Shown here in pieces: positions 51,796 to 60,769 of a stretch of 64,000 nucleotides of DNA. The stretch lies in assembly GCF_008635795.1 (NCBI RefSeq), contig NZ_VWRQ01000016.1, forward strand, positions 1 through 64,000. Reading direction: 5' to 3'. Source of the stretch: Paenibacillus tepidiphilus (GTDB lineage Bacteria > Bacillota > Bacilli > Paenibacillales > Paenibacillaceae). A model generated the notes under the pieces. That model made no database searches and had not been told where the DNA came from. It saw nothing but the letters and a program-made list of their open reading frames with translations. The position numbers and the translations under genes were made by a program. The stretch's first letter is position 1. Every line of letters begins with the position of its first letter.

Positions 51796-52203
51796 ATGAG
51801 CTTTTGCTGTGGAGCGAGTATGGTTGGAACTAAGGGAACCCTAAAGCATTATCGCACGCAAGTCCATAATGTTCCCCTGCTGTTTTGTCCGGTATGCCAC
51901 CGGGTGGAGGTCCATTATAAGGTAGAGAACGAGTATGAGATTCTCGCGGAATATGCTCATGGCGACGGTGTGACGGATGTGGATTTTCAGGACTACGTGA
52001 TGGAGGATGACGAAGCCATTTTCGAGAACGTTGTGAATCTGGAAAGCGAGGATCCGCTGGCTATTGTACGCAGCCAGATCGACCTTTCCCTGGACTTGCT
52101 GGCCGTGGCCAAGCAAATCGGGGATACCAAATGGGAACGCGAGCTGAAGAAACGGCTCGCCGTAATGAGCCAGCGCCGTCTTCGTCTCCAGCAAAAAGCA
52201 TAG
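51796..52203 (+). CDS. Zinc-ribbon-like hypothetical protein
   Basis: A 135-residue protein that I cannot name. An N-terminal CCG pair and a CPVCHRVEVHY motif (about residues 5 and 32-35) could bind a zinc ion. The middle is acidic (DGVTDVDFQDYVMEDDE), and the C-terminus is a long basic helix (DTKWERELKKRLAVMSQRRLRLQ). No membrane segment. GGGAGGGTGAA lies before the ATG. It stands alone between two terminators. Confidence 0.75.
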   Translation: MSFCCGASMVGTKGTLKHYRTQVHNVPLLFCPVCHRVEVHYKVENEYEILAEYAHGDGVTDVDFQDYVMEDDEAIFENVVNLESEDPLAIVRSQIDLSLDLLAVAKQIGDTKWERELKKRLAVMSQRRLRLQQKA

Positions 52204-52254
52204 GGCAGCGGGGCTGGCAAGATGAAGTACAAACGAATAAATTGCTCCTGAAGG

Positions 52255-52285
52255 AAGCCTTCGCAGCTGCGGGGGCTTTTTTCTA
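52255..52285 (+). terminator. Terminator of the zinc-ribbon-like gene
   Basis: AAGCC-TT-CGCAG-CTGCG-GG-GGCTTTTTT hairpin with a T run. Confidence 0.75.
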
Positions 52286-52637
52286 TGGTGCAATTTTTTG
52301 CTCTGTAACAATCTGAAACAAATCCCGAGATGACGGGATTTTTACAGGTTTTTTCATGACTGGGTAGTCAATTTTTGCAGGTGTTTCAAGCCCATCAATA
52401 TGACATGATATTTAATGTGTCTTAAGAATCATTTTTATCAATAATTTTGCTATTCGACAGTTTCTCCGATTGCGTTGTCTTCTCCTCTTGGATATGATTG
52501 GAATATAGATGAAACGGTTGGATTAAATAATACGATCTCCGAATGTTCTGGCGGCTTCGTCATATACTCAAATACATAGTAATTTGATGTCGCTTAAGTG
52601 TCTGAGTCCAATAGCGGTAAAGGGGGAACATCGTATC
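52286..52637. other. Gene-free upstream region of the histidine kinase gene
   Basis: AT-rich, no convincing ORF. Holds one hairpin, AAATCCCG-AGATGA-CGGGATTT at 52320-52341 followed by TT, which could be a small terminator, and no clear consensus promoter. Confidence 0.5.
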
Positions 52638-53741
52638 GTGATCAGCCAATATCAGGAAAGCCTGCTTCTGCCGGAAAGAATGTTTCATTCTGGGTCCATG
52701 GATACTACATATGAGGATGTGCTACAGCACATTGACAGCGGAATTATGCTTTTTGATGAGGACGGCATTCTTACATTTGTCAACAGGCAGATGTACGGGA
52801 TGCTTGAACTGACGCGCCATTCCTTACTTGGCTGCACCATGGCCAATCTGTTATCGAACCTCCAATTGGGCCGTTTCAAGAAGAAGCACCTGCTGCGCAG
52901 CTACCGTGAATTGGTGCTCAAAGGAAAGCAGAGCTATGAGTTTATGGATGAATACGGCCGTTACTGGCGTATTTCCTTGTTCTGCGGAGAGCAGATGAGA
53001 GGCAATTATTTGTTTACGGTGAAGGAGATTTCCGATTTTAAGCTGATTGAACAGACCGCCTACCAGAACGACAGTCTGGCTATGCTCGGCAAGCTGTCCG
53101 CATCCATCGCCCATGAAATCCGCAATCCGCTGACGGCGATCCGCGGCTTTATCCAACTGCTGAACCCCTACCTCCACCAGCTTGGCAAGGAAGAATATGC
53201 CAAGATTATCCTTGCTGAAATTGACCGGGCTAACGATATTATTCATGAGTTTCTGTCTTCTTCCAAGCCGTCGGTTCCCCAAGTAGCCATGATCCCTATC
53301 TCTGCATTGTTGAAAGAGGTTGTACTGCTCGCCGAAAGTGAAGCATTGATGAAGGGCACCCAGATCAATCTTCACCCGCTTCATGAAGATATGATGATTT
53401 CCGGCGATATTAAGCAAATGAAGCAAGTGGTGCTGAATATGATCCGCAATGCAATGGAAGCGATCTCGGAGCGCGTCGACGATCTGTCCGGGCGTATCGA
53501 AATCGGGGCCCGGCGGGAAGGAGCGGAAGTCCGCATCTTCATTTCGGATAATGGAAAAGGTATGGATATCTGCACGTTGGACAGGTTGTTTAAGCCATTC
53601 TTCACAACGAAGGAGAATGGAACAGGACTCGGTCTGTCGGTCAGTGACCGGATTATCAAGAATCATGGAGGCTGCATATCGGTAAGCAGCCGGCTGAATG
53701 AGGGCACCCGATTTATCATTACGCTCCCGCTGATCCAATAA
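52638..53741 (+). CDS. Soluble PAS-domain sensor histidine kinase
   Basis: A protein of about 367 residues. A PAS domain (about residues 25-130; VLQHIDSGIMLFDEDGILTFVNRQ) is followed by a HisKA domain with H-box SIAHEIRNPLTAIRGFIQ and an HATPase with N-box NMIRNAMEAI, G1 DNGKGM, F-box and G2 GTGLGLSV. There are no membrane helices, so the signal is sensed in the cytoplasm. Layout and H-box are like the sporulation kinases KinA/KinE or NtrB-type kinases. No response regulator is adjacent, which also fits a phosphorelay kinase. GTG 52638 has AAAGGGGG upstream; TTG 52584 and ATG 52587 are in-frame alternatives. Confidence 0.86.
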   Translation: MISQYQESLLLPERMFHSGSMDTTYEDVLQHIDSGIMLFDEDGILTFVNRQMYGMLELTRHSLLGCTMANLLSNLQLGRFKKKHLLRSYRELVLKGKQSYEFMDEYGRYWRISLFCGEQMRGNYLFTVKEISDFKLIEQTAYQNDSLAMLGKLSASIAHEIRNPLTAIRGFIQLLNPYLHQLGKEEYAKIILAEIDRANDIIHEFLSSSKPSVPQVAMIPISALLKEVVLLAESEALMKGTQINLHPLHEDMMISGDIKQMKQVVLNMIRNAMEAISERVDDLSGRIEIGARREGAEVRIFISDNGKGMDICTLDRLFKPFFTTKENGTGLGLSVSDRIIKNHGGCISVSSRLNEGTRFIITLPLIQ

Positions 53742-53756
53742 GGGCGGCAGACAGTT

Positions 53757-53801
53757 ATAAAGCCTGAGCTCTCCGCATCCCGCGGAGAGCTCAGGCTTTA
53801 T
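53757..53801. terminator. Bidirectional terminator after the histidine kinase gene
   Basis: ATAAAGCCTGAGCTCTCCGC pairs with GCGGAGAGCTCAGGCTTTAT around a short ATCCC loop. It lies between convergent genes. Confidence 0.88.
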
Positions 53802-53829
53802 TGCTGCGGGTAGAACCCGGCAGGACGGG

Positions 53830-53976
53830 CTACAGGGTGCTACCGGACTTTTTGGCTTTGACCTGATTGGTGAAGGACTGCACACTGTTAATAAGCTTAT
53901 CGCGTGTTCCTTTGTTCTTGAGTAAATAGGCGGCACCCAGGGCTACAGTGGTAAACAAAGTCTTCTTGGTATTCAT
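53830..53976 (-). CDS. Small basic protein, 48 residues
   Basis: A short gene with AGGAGGG 8 nt before the ATG, reading MNTKKTLFTTVALGAAYLLKNKG, then TRDKLINSVQSFTNQVKAKKS. The N-terminus has one hydrophobic stretch and the C-terminus is basic, like many YtxH/DUF3918-like small membrane-associated proteins. Function unknown. It is on the same strand as the feo genes and about 100 nt after the last of them. Confidence 0.7.
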   Translation of the reverse strand: MNTKKTLFTTVALGAAYLLKNKGTRDKLINSVQSFTNQVKAKKSGSTL

Positions 53977-54077
53977 GTAAAATCCCTCCTAGATGAGTTT
54001 GCTTGCTGTAGTTGCTTACAACAAACATACCCGCTCCAGAGGGATTTAAACCTTGCGAATTATATCCATTTATACCT

Positions 54078-54269
54078 TTAAGCCTGCAGATTGTTGTCGG
54101 AGGCTCCGGTGCTGCAGCAGGAAAGCGGCGAGTCAAGCGAAGCTGCAGCACAGCTTTTGCTCTTGTCGCAGCCGGCGCAGGCGCCTTCCTTACCCTTCTG
54201 CACGTGGCGGTAAATCATCCAGCCGGAATAACCGAACACAGCCCCTACAATGATGATATTCACAAGCAT
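54078..54269 (-). CDS. FeoB-associated Cys-rich membrane protein
   Basis: A 63-residue single-pass protein: a membrane helix (MLVNIIIVGAVFGYSGWMIY) and a Cys-rich cytoplasmic tail (ACAGCDKSKSC, then SCCS). This is the P12/FeoB-associated type found next to feoB in Firmicutes, with a proposed role in Feo(II) handling. It lies 43 nt after feoB on the same strand. The ATG at 54269 has GCGGGGAT upstream. Confidence 0.85.
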   Translation of the reverse strand: MLVNIIIVGAVFGYSGWMIYRHVQKGKEGACAGCDKSKSCAAASLDSPLSCCSTGASDNNLQA

Positions 54270-54312
54270 TGCCAATCCCCGCTTTCATAATAGATATCCC
54301 GTTCAGCAGAAC

Positions 54313-56325
54313 TTACGACCAGCCGAGCAAGCGTCCACCCTGGAAAATAAGCAGGGAGACGATGTAGGCAAGCACCAGGGAATAACCCATGGAGAAGAGC
54401 GTCCATTTCCAGGAGGCGGTTTCTTTCTTAATGACACCCACCGTGGCCAGGCAAGGGATATAGAGCAGGATAAAGGCCATAAAGCTGATGGAGCTTAATG
54501 GAGTAAACACCTGGGAAATTTGACTCTCCAGGCCCGCAGCATCCGGAGCATGGTAAATGATGTTCATGGTCGAGACGACCACCTCTTTAGCCAGGAAGCC
54601 GGGGACCAGTGTAGAGCCGGCCTGCCATGTTCCAAAGCCTAGCGGTGCAAGCAGCGGAGCGATCAGTCCGCCGAATTTGGCCAGGAAGCTGTCGTCCATG
54701 GCGACGTCCAGACCGCCGGGACCGGCGTAGGTCATCAGCCAGATAATTACCGAGCCGGCGAGAATAATGGTTCCTGCCTTACGCAGGAAGCCTTTGCTCT
54801 TCTCCCAGGTGCTGCGGCCAAGCGTCTTGAACTGCGGCATCCGGTACGGAGGCAATTCGATGATAAAGACGGAAGACTCATTCTTAAACAGATGCTTGGA
54901 GAACAATTTGCAGAGAATAAGCGCAAACACAACACCGAGCACATACATGGACAGTACTGCCACGGCCTGCCGCTGCGGGAAGAACACGGCGGCGAACAGC
55001 AGATATACCGGGAGACGCGCCGAGCAGGACATCAGCGGCAGCAGCAAGGTGGTCAGCATCCGGTCTTTAGGCTGCTCGATACTCCGCGCGGCCATTATCG
55101 CCGGAACGTTACACCCGAAGCCGATGATGAACGGTATAAACGCCTTGCCGTTCAGTCCCATCCGCTCCATTGTGCTGTCCATCAGCAGGCAGACACGCGC
55201 CATATAACCGGAATCCTCCAGGAAGGAGATCATCAGGAACAGAATAAAGATCTGCGGAACGAAGACCAGTACTCCGCCGACACCGCCAATAATGCCGTCG
55301 ATAATGAGTGCATGCGTGAAGCCGGAAGCGCCGATCGTATTCAGCAGGGAGTTCGCGCCGTCACTGAGCGGTCCGGCAATAAACCCGTCGAGTAAATCGG
55401 ATAAGGGTGCACCGACCCATTCGAAGGTTGTCTTAAACATGACGTACATAAAGAAGATGAACAGCGGAAGCCCCAGGTAGCGGTGGGTCAGGACCGCATC
55501 CAGCCGCTCTGTTAAATTATGCGGCTTAAGCGAAGAGGTATCGATGGCCGCCTGACACAGCGAACGGATGTAATCCATGCGTGTGGAGCGGATCCATTGC
55601 GGGAGTGTCAGGGCAAGCTTGCGGCTCTGCAAGGCACTCTGGCAGTTGTCGCAGATCACAAGCAGCCGGCTGGTATCCATCCGCTTGCTCAGCAGCTCCA
55701 GCACAACCGGATTCTGTTCCATCAGCTGCAGCGCCAGCCAGCGGTGATTGGGCAAGCCCTGCACAGAACGGAGCTCCTTCTCAATGGAAGCAATGGCTTC
55801 CTCGGTCAACTCGCCGTAATCAAGCTTGAAGTTCACCGCCGGGATGTCCGAGGTCTGCTGCAGCACGCTCAGCACCTGAGCGCTGCCCTTGCCGGTTCTG
55901 GCTACCAGCGGCAAGACCTTGATGCCGAGCCGGGACTCCAGCGCCTCCGGGCTGACGTGAATGCCGCGCGCATTCGCCACATCGACCATATTAAGGCCTA
56001 GCAGCATCGGCTTGCCGTATTCGAGAAGCTGCAGGGTGAGCAGCAGGTTCCGTTCGAGCTGGGAAGCATCGACGATATTGATCAGCGCCTCAGGCGTCTC
56101 CTCGACCAGATACTGGGCGGCGACCCCTTCATCACGGGAGAGGGGATGCAGCGAGTAGATACCGGGCAGGTCAATCAGCTTGCCGGCGCCGTTCTTGAGA
56201 CTGCCGACCTTCTTCTCGACCGTTACGCCCGCCCAATTCCCCACATATTCATAGGAAGAGGTTAATGTGTTAAATAACGAGGTCTTTCCGGTATTGGGGT
56301 TGCCGACAAGTGCAATGGAGCTCAT
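54313..56325 (-). CDS. feoB: Ferrous iron transport protein B
   Basis: A 670-residue Fe(II) importer. The N-terminal G protein domain has GNPNTGKTSLF (G1), DLPGIYSL (G3) and GLNMVD (G4), followed by a helical GDI region and a membrane part with about 8-10 helices. The membrane part includes the Gate-type segments GFGCNVPAI with the conserved Cys and the second GxxxCxxx-like region near IPCLATVGVIKKETASWKW. It takes up Fe2+ under low-oxygen or acidic conditions. Its ATG overlaps the feoA stop (ATGA). Confidence 0.94.
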   Translation of the reverse strand: MSSIALVGNPNTGKTSLFNTLTSSYEYVGNWAGVTVEKKVGSLKNGAGKLIDLPGIYSLHPLSRDEGVAAQYLVEETPEALINIVDASQLERNLLLTLQLLEYGKPMLLGLNMVDVANARGIHVSPEALESRLGIKVLPLVARTGKGSAQVLSVLQQTSDIPAVNFKLDYGELTEEAIASIEKELRSVQGLPNHRWLALQLMEQNPVVLELLSKRMDTSRLLVICDNCQSALQSRKLALTLPQWIRSTRMDYIRSLCQAAIDTSSLKPHNLTERLDAVLTHRYLGLPLFIFFMYVMFKTTFEWVGAPLSDLLDGFIAGPLSDGANSLLNTIGASGFTHALIIDGIIGGVGGVLVFVPQIFILFLMISFLEDSGYMARVCLLMDSTMERMGLNGKAFIPFIIGFGCNVPAIMAARSIEQPKDRMLTTLLLPLMSCSARLPVYLLFAAVFFPQRQAVAVLSMYVLGVVFALILCKLFSKHLFKNESSVFIIELPPYRMPQFKTLGRSTWEKSKGFLRKAGTIILAGSVIIWLMTYAGPGGLDVAMDDSFLAKFGGLIAPLLAPLGFGTWQAGSTLVPGFLAKEVVVSTMNIIYHAPDAAGLESQISQVFTPLSSISFMAFILLYIPCLATVGVIKKETASWKWTLFSMGYSLVLAYIVSLLIFQGGRLLGWS

Positions 56326-56564
56326 GACACCTGCACCTCGATCCGTGAAGCTTCCTTCCGGCGGATGGCGAAGAGCTGGCCGTTGCATTCCAGGGTGATA
56401 GGACCAAGGAACGGGCCTTTTCCTTTCAAACGGACCACAACGCCTTCGGATACTCCCAGATCGGCCAGGCGGCGCCGCAAAATGGGGTTCATTCCTTCTA
56501 TCTTGGAAATGGAGCAGCTTGAGCCCGGCTTTAGATGCAGCAAGGAGCAGGAAGTGGAAGCCAT
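56322..56564 (-). CDS. feoA: Ferrous iron transport protein A
   Basis: An 80-residue SH3-like cytoplasmic protein needed for FeoB function. It reads CSISKIEGMNPILRRRLADLGVSEGVVVRLKGKGPFLGP, the FeoA pattern of a glycine at the barrel turn and RLADLG. The ATG at 56564 has GGAGGGATAA upstream; the frame extends to 56624. It is the first gene of feoA-feoB-Cys-rich protein. Confidence 0.92.
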   Translation of the reverse strand: MASTSCSLLHLKPGSSCSISKIEGMNPILRRRLADLGVSEGVVVRLKGKGPFLGPITLECNGQLFAIRRKEASRIEVQVS

Positions 56565-56587
56565 ATGATTATCCCTCCGAAAGAGAC

Positions 56588-56602
56588 TGAGAATCAATCT
56601 CA
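56588..56602. promoter_or_regulatory. Candidate Fur box upstream of feoA
   Basis: TGAGAAT-C-AATCTCA, near-palindromic and 12 of 15 matched to the Bacillus Fur consensus TGATAATNATTATCA. Placed about 25 nt upstream of feoA, where a repressor site would be expected. Confidence 0.6.
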
Positions 56603-56852
56603 ATAGTTTCTTGTAATGTAGCATTTTTCACAGGGCTCTTCCGTGATCTTTGTCATGAGTTCCCCGGACTTTGCAAATATTAATGTGTATTTACAGCTAA
56701 TCCAGGTATTTCAAGGGAATGAAGACGCTTACTGAGCTTTCGCCAATGATTTCTTTACAATATATTCACGTCTAAAGTATGATTGTACGATAATGTTCGC
56801 ATAGTAAATCTGTGCGGCAGAGCTAAGCAGGAACGCTGAAGGGAGACGTATC

Positions 56853-57812
56853 GTGAAGATCAATCAGAGCAAAATTGTGGACTGCACCATTCGTGACGGA
56901 GGACTTGTAAACAACTGGGATTTCAGTATTGAATTCGTGCAGAAGCTGTATGCCGGTCTGAATGAGGCCGGTATTGATTATATGGAAATCGGCTACAAAA
57001 ATTCCCCCAAACTGCTGAAAGGCGCAGAAGGGGCTGGTCCATGGCGCTTCCTGAACGATGACTTCCTGCGGAAGGTCATTCCGGAGAAAGGCCATACGAA
57101 GCTGTCGGCCCTGGTGGATATCGGACGCGTCGATGAGAATGACATTCTTCCCCGGAGCGAAAGTATGCTCGATCTGATCCGCGTTGCCTGCTACAGCAAG
57201 GATGTCGATAAGGCGCTGCAGCTGGTGCAGACCTTCCATGACCGCGGTTATGAAACGACCATCAATATTATGGCGCTCTCCAATGTTATGGAGAATGAAC
57301 TGCTGGAGGCATTCGATCTGATCCGTGAGAGTGTAGTAGACGTGGTATATATCGTCGATTCCTACGGAAGCCTTGATCATAATGACATCAAATATCTCGT
57401 AGACAAATTTAAGACCCATCTGCCGAACAAAAGATTGGGCGTGCATACGCACAACAATCTGCAGCTCGCCTTCTCCAATACATTGGTCGCATCGGAGCTT
57501 GGCGTAGAACTGCTGGATGCCTCCTGCTACGGAATGGGACGTGCCGCCGGCAACTGTCCGACTGAACTGCTGGTTACCCATCTGAAGAATACGAAGTATA
57601 CACTTCGTCCTGTGCTGGATATCCTGGAGCAGCTGATGATTCCCCTGCGGGAGAAGGAAGAGTGGGGATATATCATTCCTTACATGATCACCGGGACGCT
57701 GGATGAACATCCGCGGTCGGCAATGGCACTGCGCGCTTCGGCGGAGAAGGATCAGGCCGTGGCCTTTTACGACAAGCTCACCACACCTGAAGTTAACTTT
57801 GGTGAAAAATAA
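56853..57812 (+). CDS. DRE-TIM aldolase-like protein (HMGL family)
   Basis: A 319-residue TIM-barrel metallolyase. The catalytic DCTIRDGGLVNNW is at residues 9-21, and the metal-binding HTHNNLQLA comes near residue 197, with GMGRAAGNCPTE later. These are the features of HMG-CoA lyase and 4-hydroxy-2-oxovalerate aldolase-like proteins. It lacks the LeuA regulatory domain and the DmpG C-terminal domain. The substrate is not known. The GTG at 56853 follows GGGAGACG. A TTTACA, 18 bp, TATGAT promoter-like pair lies at 56754-56783. The terminator is at 57832. Confidence 0.85.
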   Translation: MKINQSKIVDCTIRDGGLVNNWDFSIEFVQKLYAGLNEAGIDYMEIGYKNSPKLLKGAEGAGPWRFLNDDFLRKVIPEKGHTKLSALVDIGRVDENDILPRSESMLDLIRVACYSKDVDKALQLVQTFHDRGYETTINIMALSNVMENELLEAFDLIRESVVDVVYIVDSYGSLDHNDIKYLVDKFKTHLPNKRLGVHTHNNLQLAFSNTLVASELGVELLDASCYGMGRAAGNCPTELLVTHLKNTKYTLRPVLDILEQLMIPLREKEEWGYIIPYMITGTLDEHPRSAMALRASAEKDQAVAFYDKLTTPEVNFGEK

Positions 57813-57831
57813 CCGCCTTCATCGGCAGCCA

Positions 57832-57866
57832 AGCATCTTCCCCGCTTCGGGGTAAGGTGCTTTTCT
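57832..57866 (+). terminator. Terminator of the aldolase-like gene
   Basis: AGCATCTTCCCCG pairs with CGGGGTAAGGTGCT with small mismatches, followed by TTTTCTTTT. Confidence 0.78.
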
Positions 57867-57976
57867 TTTATAATGAATTGAATGTAACTTTAAAGAGCGG
57901 ACAAGCCGATATTTATACATAGGACATAAATATATCCATTCGCTGATATAGATATTATTTTTCGTGTGAGGGACCT

Positions 57977-60103
57977 ATGAGACAAGAAGAGAGAAAGACT
58001 ATTCATGCGGCAATCATCGGGGCGGCGCTGTTCCTGCTGATTCAGATTTTCCGCACCCCGCTGGGCAATATCCAGAACGAGGAGTTACTGCTTGCGTTAT
58101 ATCTGATTGCGGGCTGCTGCAACATTGCGTTCAGCTTTGCGATTTTTGCCCAGGGCTGGCTGTTCTTTTCCGACAAATTATCCAAAGCCCGATTGTTCAC
58201 TTCCGCGCTGTTTTTGGGAGTATGTATATTTGACTTCCTGCATACGTTAAGCTTTACCGGAATCTCGTACATCGCTTCTTACATCAATTCCGAGCAATCG
58301 CTGTGGGTGCTGACGGTCTCCCGTCTGGCCAGCAGTCTGGGCATTCTGTTTATCTTCAGCAGAGAAGACGAACCGGTATCGGTCAAAGGTAAAAAGAGAG
58401 CCATAAGCATTTCCCTGCTGGTGATCACTCTCTTCTTGGCGGTGCTGCTCTTCGGTGAAAATGTGCTGCCCGGCGGCCCGGACTATACGTGGGCAAGTAC
58501 GTTCAAGCATATTGTCGATATGGCGGTGCTGTTCATCTATCTGCTCAGCGTAGCTATCATCGTGTATCCCGGAAGGATTGAGAAATCGGCATCTCTCTTG
58601 ATCATTATCCGTGCCTTGATCTTTTTCGCGCTGGGCCAGGTGTTCTTTATGAATCTGTTCAGCGTCGGGGAACTGGACAATCTGCTGGGAATGTTCTGTA
58701 GCGGAGTTGCCTATTATCTGATGCTTACCGGGGTGTACCGCCTGACCATTGAGGAACCGTTTCATGAGAGCCGTCTGGCGGAAGCCCGGATCAACTATTT
58801 GGCCTATCATGATGATCTGACCGGCCTGCCGAACCGGCGCCGGCTGATGCAGCGTGTCGAAGAGCTGATGGTGCAAGGCGGCGGGAAAGACAAGACAGGC
58901 GCGTTCTCGGCGCTGGCGATTATGAATATTAATCATTTCAAGAATATCAATGATTCGCTTGGACATTTTGCCGGAGACGAGCTGCTGCAGCGGGTAGCGC
59001 TCCGGATAGGTGAAGAAGTTCAGGCGGGTGAGGAATTATTCAGCATGGGGGCGGATGAGTTCGCGTTCCTGATGACCGGCCGCAGCGGAGCAGAGAGCTG
59101 TATGCTCCGGTCCGCGGAGCTGCAGCGCCTGTTCGAATCGCCGGTAAGCCTGGAATCGGGCGAATACCATATCTCGCTCAGTCTGGGAGTAAGCATCTTC
59201 CCGGGTGACGGGGAAACGGCAGAGCAGCTCATTCAGAATGCGGATACGGCAGTACATAACGCCAAGGAGCAGGGCGTAGAAATCCGGCGCTACATTCCGG
59301 CTATGCAGATGAAAGCGAAGGAAAGACTCAAGCTGGAGAACGATCTGCGGCGGGCGCTGGAACGGGACGAATTCTACCTGGTCTATCAGCCGCAGGTGCA
59401 GCTTGCTACGGAAGAGATCGTCGGCATGGAGGCGTTGCTGCGCTGGAATCATCCCAAGCGGGGCCAGGTATCGCCCGTGGAATTCATTCCTGTTGCCGAG
59501 GAGAGCGGGCTGATTGTGCCCATCGGGGAATGGGTGCTGCGGACAGCTTGCCGGCAGAACAAGCAGTGGCAGACGGCGGGCTACCGGCCGATCTGTGTCT
59601 CAATCAATCTGTCGATGCGCCAGTTCCTGCAGCCGAACCTTTCCGGGAAGATCGCAGCCATTCTTCAGGATATCGGACTGGACCCGCGTTATGTGGATCT
59701 GGAGATCACCGAGAGCATGACGCTGGACAAAGAGACAGCTTTTGAGCAGTTGAACCGTCTCAAGGGCCTGGGTGTATTTATCAGCATCGACGATTTCGGT
59801 ACAGGCTACAGCTCCCTGCATTATCTCAAGAATATGCCGATCGACCGCTTGAAGATTGACCGCTCCTTTGTCGCCGAGGTTATGGAGGACAGCAACAATG
59901 CAGCCATTGTCTCGACCATTACCTCTATGGCGCATCACTTGAAGCTGAAGGTAACGGCCGAAGGCGTGGAGAACAAGGAGCAGCTGCAATTTCTGCGCGA
60001 GCAGCAGTGTCATGAAGCGCAGGGATATCTGTTCGGCAAACCGCTGCAGGCTGCGGAATTCGAGCGTTCTTTTCTAAAGCAGGTGCTAAGGCTGGGGCTT
60101 TGA
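57977..60103 (+). CDS. Membrane GGDEF-EAL protein, probable c-di-GMP phosphodiesterase
   Basis: A 708-residue protein. The N-terminal 250 residues hold seven to eight hydrophobic helices, like a MASE3-type sensor. The GGDEF domain is degenerate: the active loop near residue 358 reads GADEF, and the usual metal-binding Asp in the LDIDxF motif is Asn (MNINHF, near 315). The EAL domain (445-695) is intact: EALLRW, SINLSMRQF, LEITESM, DDFGTGYSSL, KIDRSFV, AEGVEN and EAQGYLFGKPL. It therefore probably degrades c-di-GMP, with the GGDEF part possibly sensing GTP. The ATG at 57977 follows GTGAGGGA. Confidence 0.9.
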   Translation: MRQEERKTIHAAIIGAALFLLIQIFRTPLGNIQNEELLLALYLIAGCCNIAFSFAIFAQGWLFFSDKLSKARLFTSALFLGVCIFDFLHTLSFTGISYIASYINSEQSLWVLTVSRLASSLGILFIFSREDEPVSVKGKKRAISISLLVITLFLAVLLFGENVLPGGPDYTWASTFKHIVDMAVLFIYLLSVAIIVYPGRIEKSASLLIIIRALIFFALGQVFFMNLFSVGELDNLLGMFCSGVAYYLMLTGVYRLTIEEPFHESRLAEARINYLAYHDDLTGLPNRRRLMQRVEELMVQGGGKDKTGAFSALAIMNINHFKNINDSLGHFAGDELLQRVALRIGEEVQAGEELFSMGADEFAFLMTGRSGAESCMLRSAELQRLFESPVSLESGEYHISLSLGVSIFPGDGETAEQLIQNADTAVHNAKEQGVEIRRYIPAMQMKAKERLKLENDLRRALERDEFYLVYQPQVQLATEEIVGMEALLRWNHPKRGQVSPVEFIPVAEESGLIVPIGEWVLRTACRQNKQWQTAGYRPICVSINLSMRQFLQPNLSGKIAAILQDIGLDPRYVDLEITESMTLDKETAFEQLNRLKGLGVFISIDDFGTGYSSLHYLKNMPIDRLKIDRSFVAEVMEDSNNAAIVSTITSMAHHLKLKVTAEGVENKEQLQFLREQQCHEAQGYLFGKPLQAAEFERSFLKQVLRLGL

Positions 60104-60187
60104 GAAGCTCGGCGGGTCTGGCGAAGGGTTGATTTTTGGTAAATACGGTGTTAAAATAATTCTTGCTTACAGTTATTATTGTTCATT

Positions 60188-60261
60188 GCGGGTGTAGTTC
60201 AATGGTAGAACTTTAGCCTTCCAAGCTAATAGCGTGGGTTCGATTCCCATCACCCGCTCCA
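60188..60261 (+). tRNA. tRNA-Gly (anticodon TCC)
   Basis: Cloverleaf by eye: acceptor GCGGGTG/CACCCGC, D-arm with GTTCAATGGTAGAAC, anticodon stem TTAGC/GCTAA with loop CTTCCAA (anticodon TCC at 60220-60222), T-arm GTGGG-TTCGATT-CCCAT, discriminator T and encoded CCA. An isolated single tRNA gene with a terminator after it. Confidence 0.95.
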
Positions 60262-60274
60262 TATGTAAATGTTG

Positions 60275-60301
60275 AAATCCTTGGGCTCAAGGATTTTTTT
60301 G
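60275..60301 (+). terminator. Terminator after tRNA-Gly
   Basis: AAATCCTTG-GGCT-CAAGGATTTTTTT, perfect 9-bp stem with a seven-T tail. Confidence 0.9.
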
Positions 60302-60391
60302 CGTTTAGCTAAAAGTCCTTGCTTGGGCAAACACACTGCAGCCGGTTGTGCATACGCTGAAGGGAACTACTAAAACGGAGGCGAGCCAAGG

Positions 60392-60715
60392 ATGAGCTAC
60401 TACCCGGCTACTTACCATGAGCAGGTTCTGTATCAGGCGGATGCACAGTCCGCGAATTATATCAAGAATATCCGGCATCAAATGCAGCAAATTTGCCACA
60501 AGTACAAGAATCAGTATGTCAAGATTGAAACGGTGGACAGTCAGGTAGTGATTGGAAGAATTGTCGGCTGCGAGAAGGGGCTCTTGAAGCTGGCTGTACG
60601 GCCGCCGCATGGCGGAGGCCGCGGATTGTTCGGCAGCCCGTCTTGGGGACAGGATGAGATGATCCTTACTCTGGTGCTGTATGAGCTGCTGGTTATCACT
60701 CTGCTCTATACCTGA
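60392..60715 (+). CDS. Small protein with Sm-like barrel
   Basis: A 107-residue protein. After a helical start (VLYQADAQSANYIKNIRHQMQQICHKY) comes a YVKIETVDSQVVIGRIVGCEKGLLKLAV segment (two halves YVKIETVDSQVVIGR and IVGCEKGLLKLAV) resembling a small Sm/SH3-type barrel. A Gly/His/Pro loop and a hydrophobic C-terminal stretch (MILTLVLYELLVITLLYT) complete it. It recalls the Sm-like protein at 38998-39327 in layout: barrel, flexible Gly-rich part and hydrophobic stretch. Function unknown. GGAGGCGAG precedes the ATG. Confidence 0.72.
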   Translation: MSYYPATYHEQVLYQADAQSANYIKNIRHQMQQICHKYKNQYVKIETVDSQVVIGRIVGCEKGLLKLAVRPPHGGGRGLFGSPSWGQDEMILTLVLYELLVITLLYT

Positions 60716-60721
60716 CAAGAT

Positions 60722-60746
60722 ATAGCCTGCCGTTATCGGCAGGCTA
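60722..60746. terminator. Bidirectional terminator
   Basis: ATAGCCTGCCG-TTAT-CGGCAGGCTAT perfect stem-loop between convergent small genes. Confidence 0.8.
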
Positions 60747-60769
60747 TCCCGGATTGTTATTCCCTTGGC

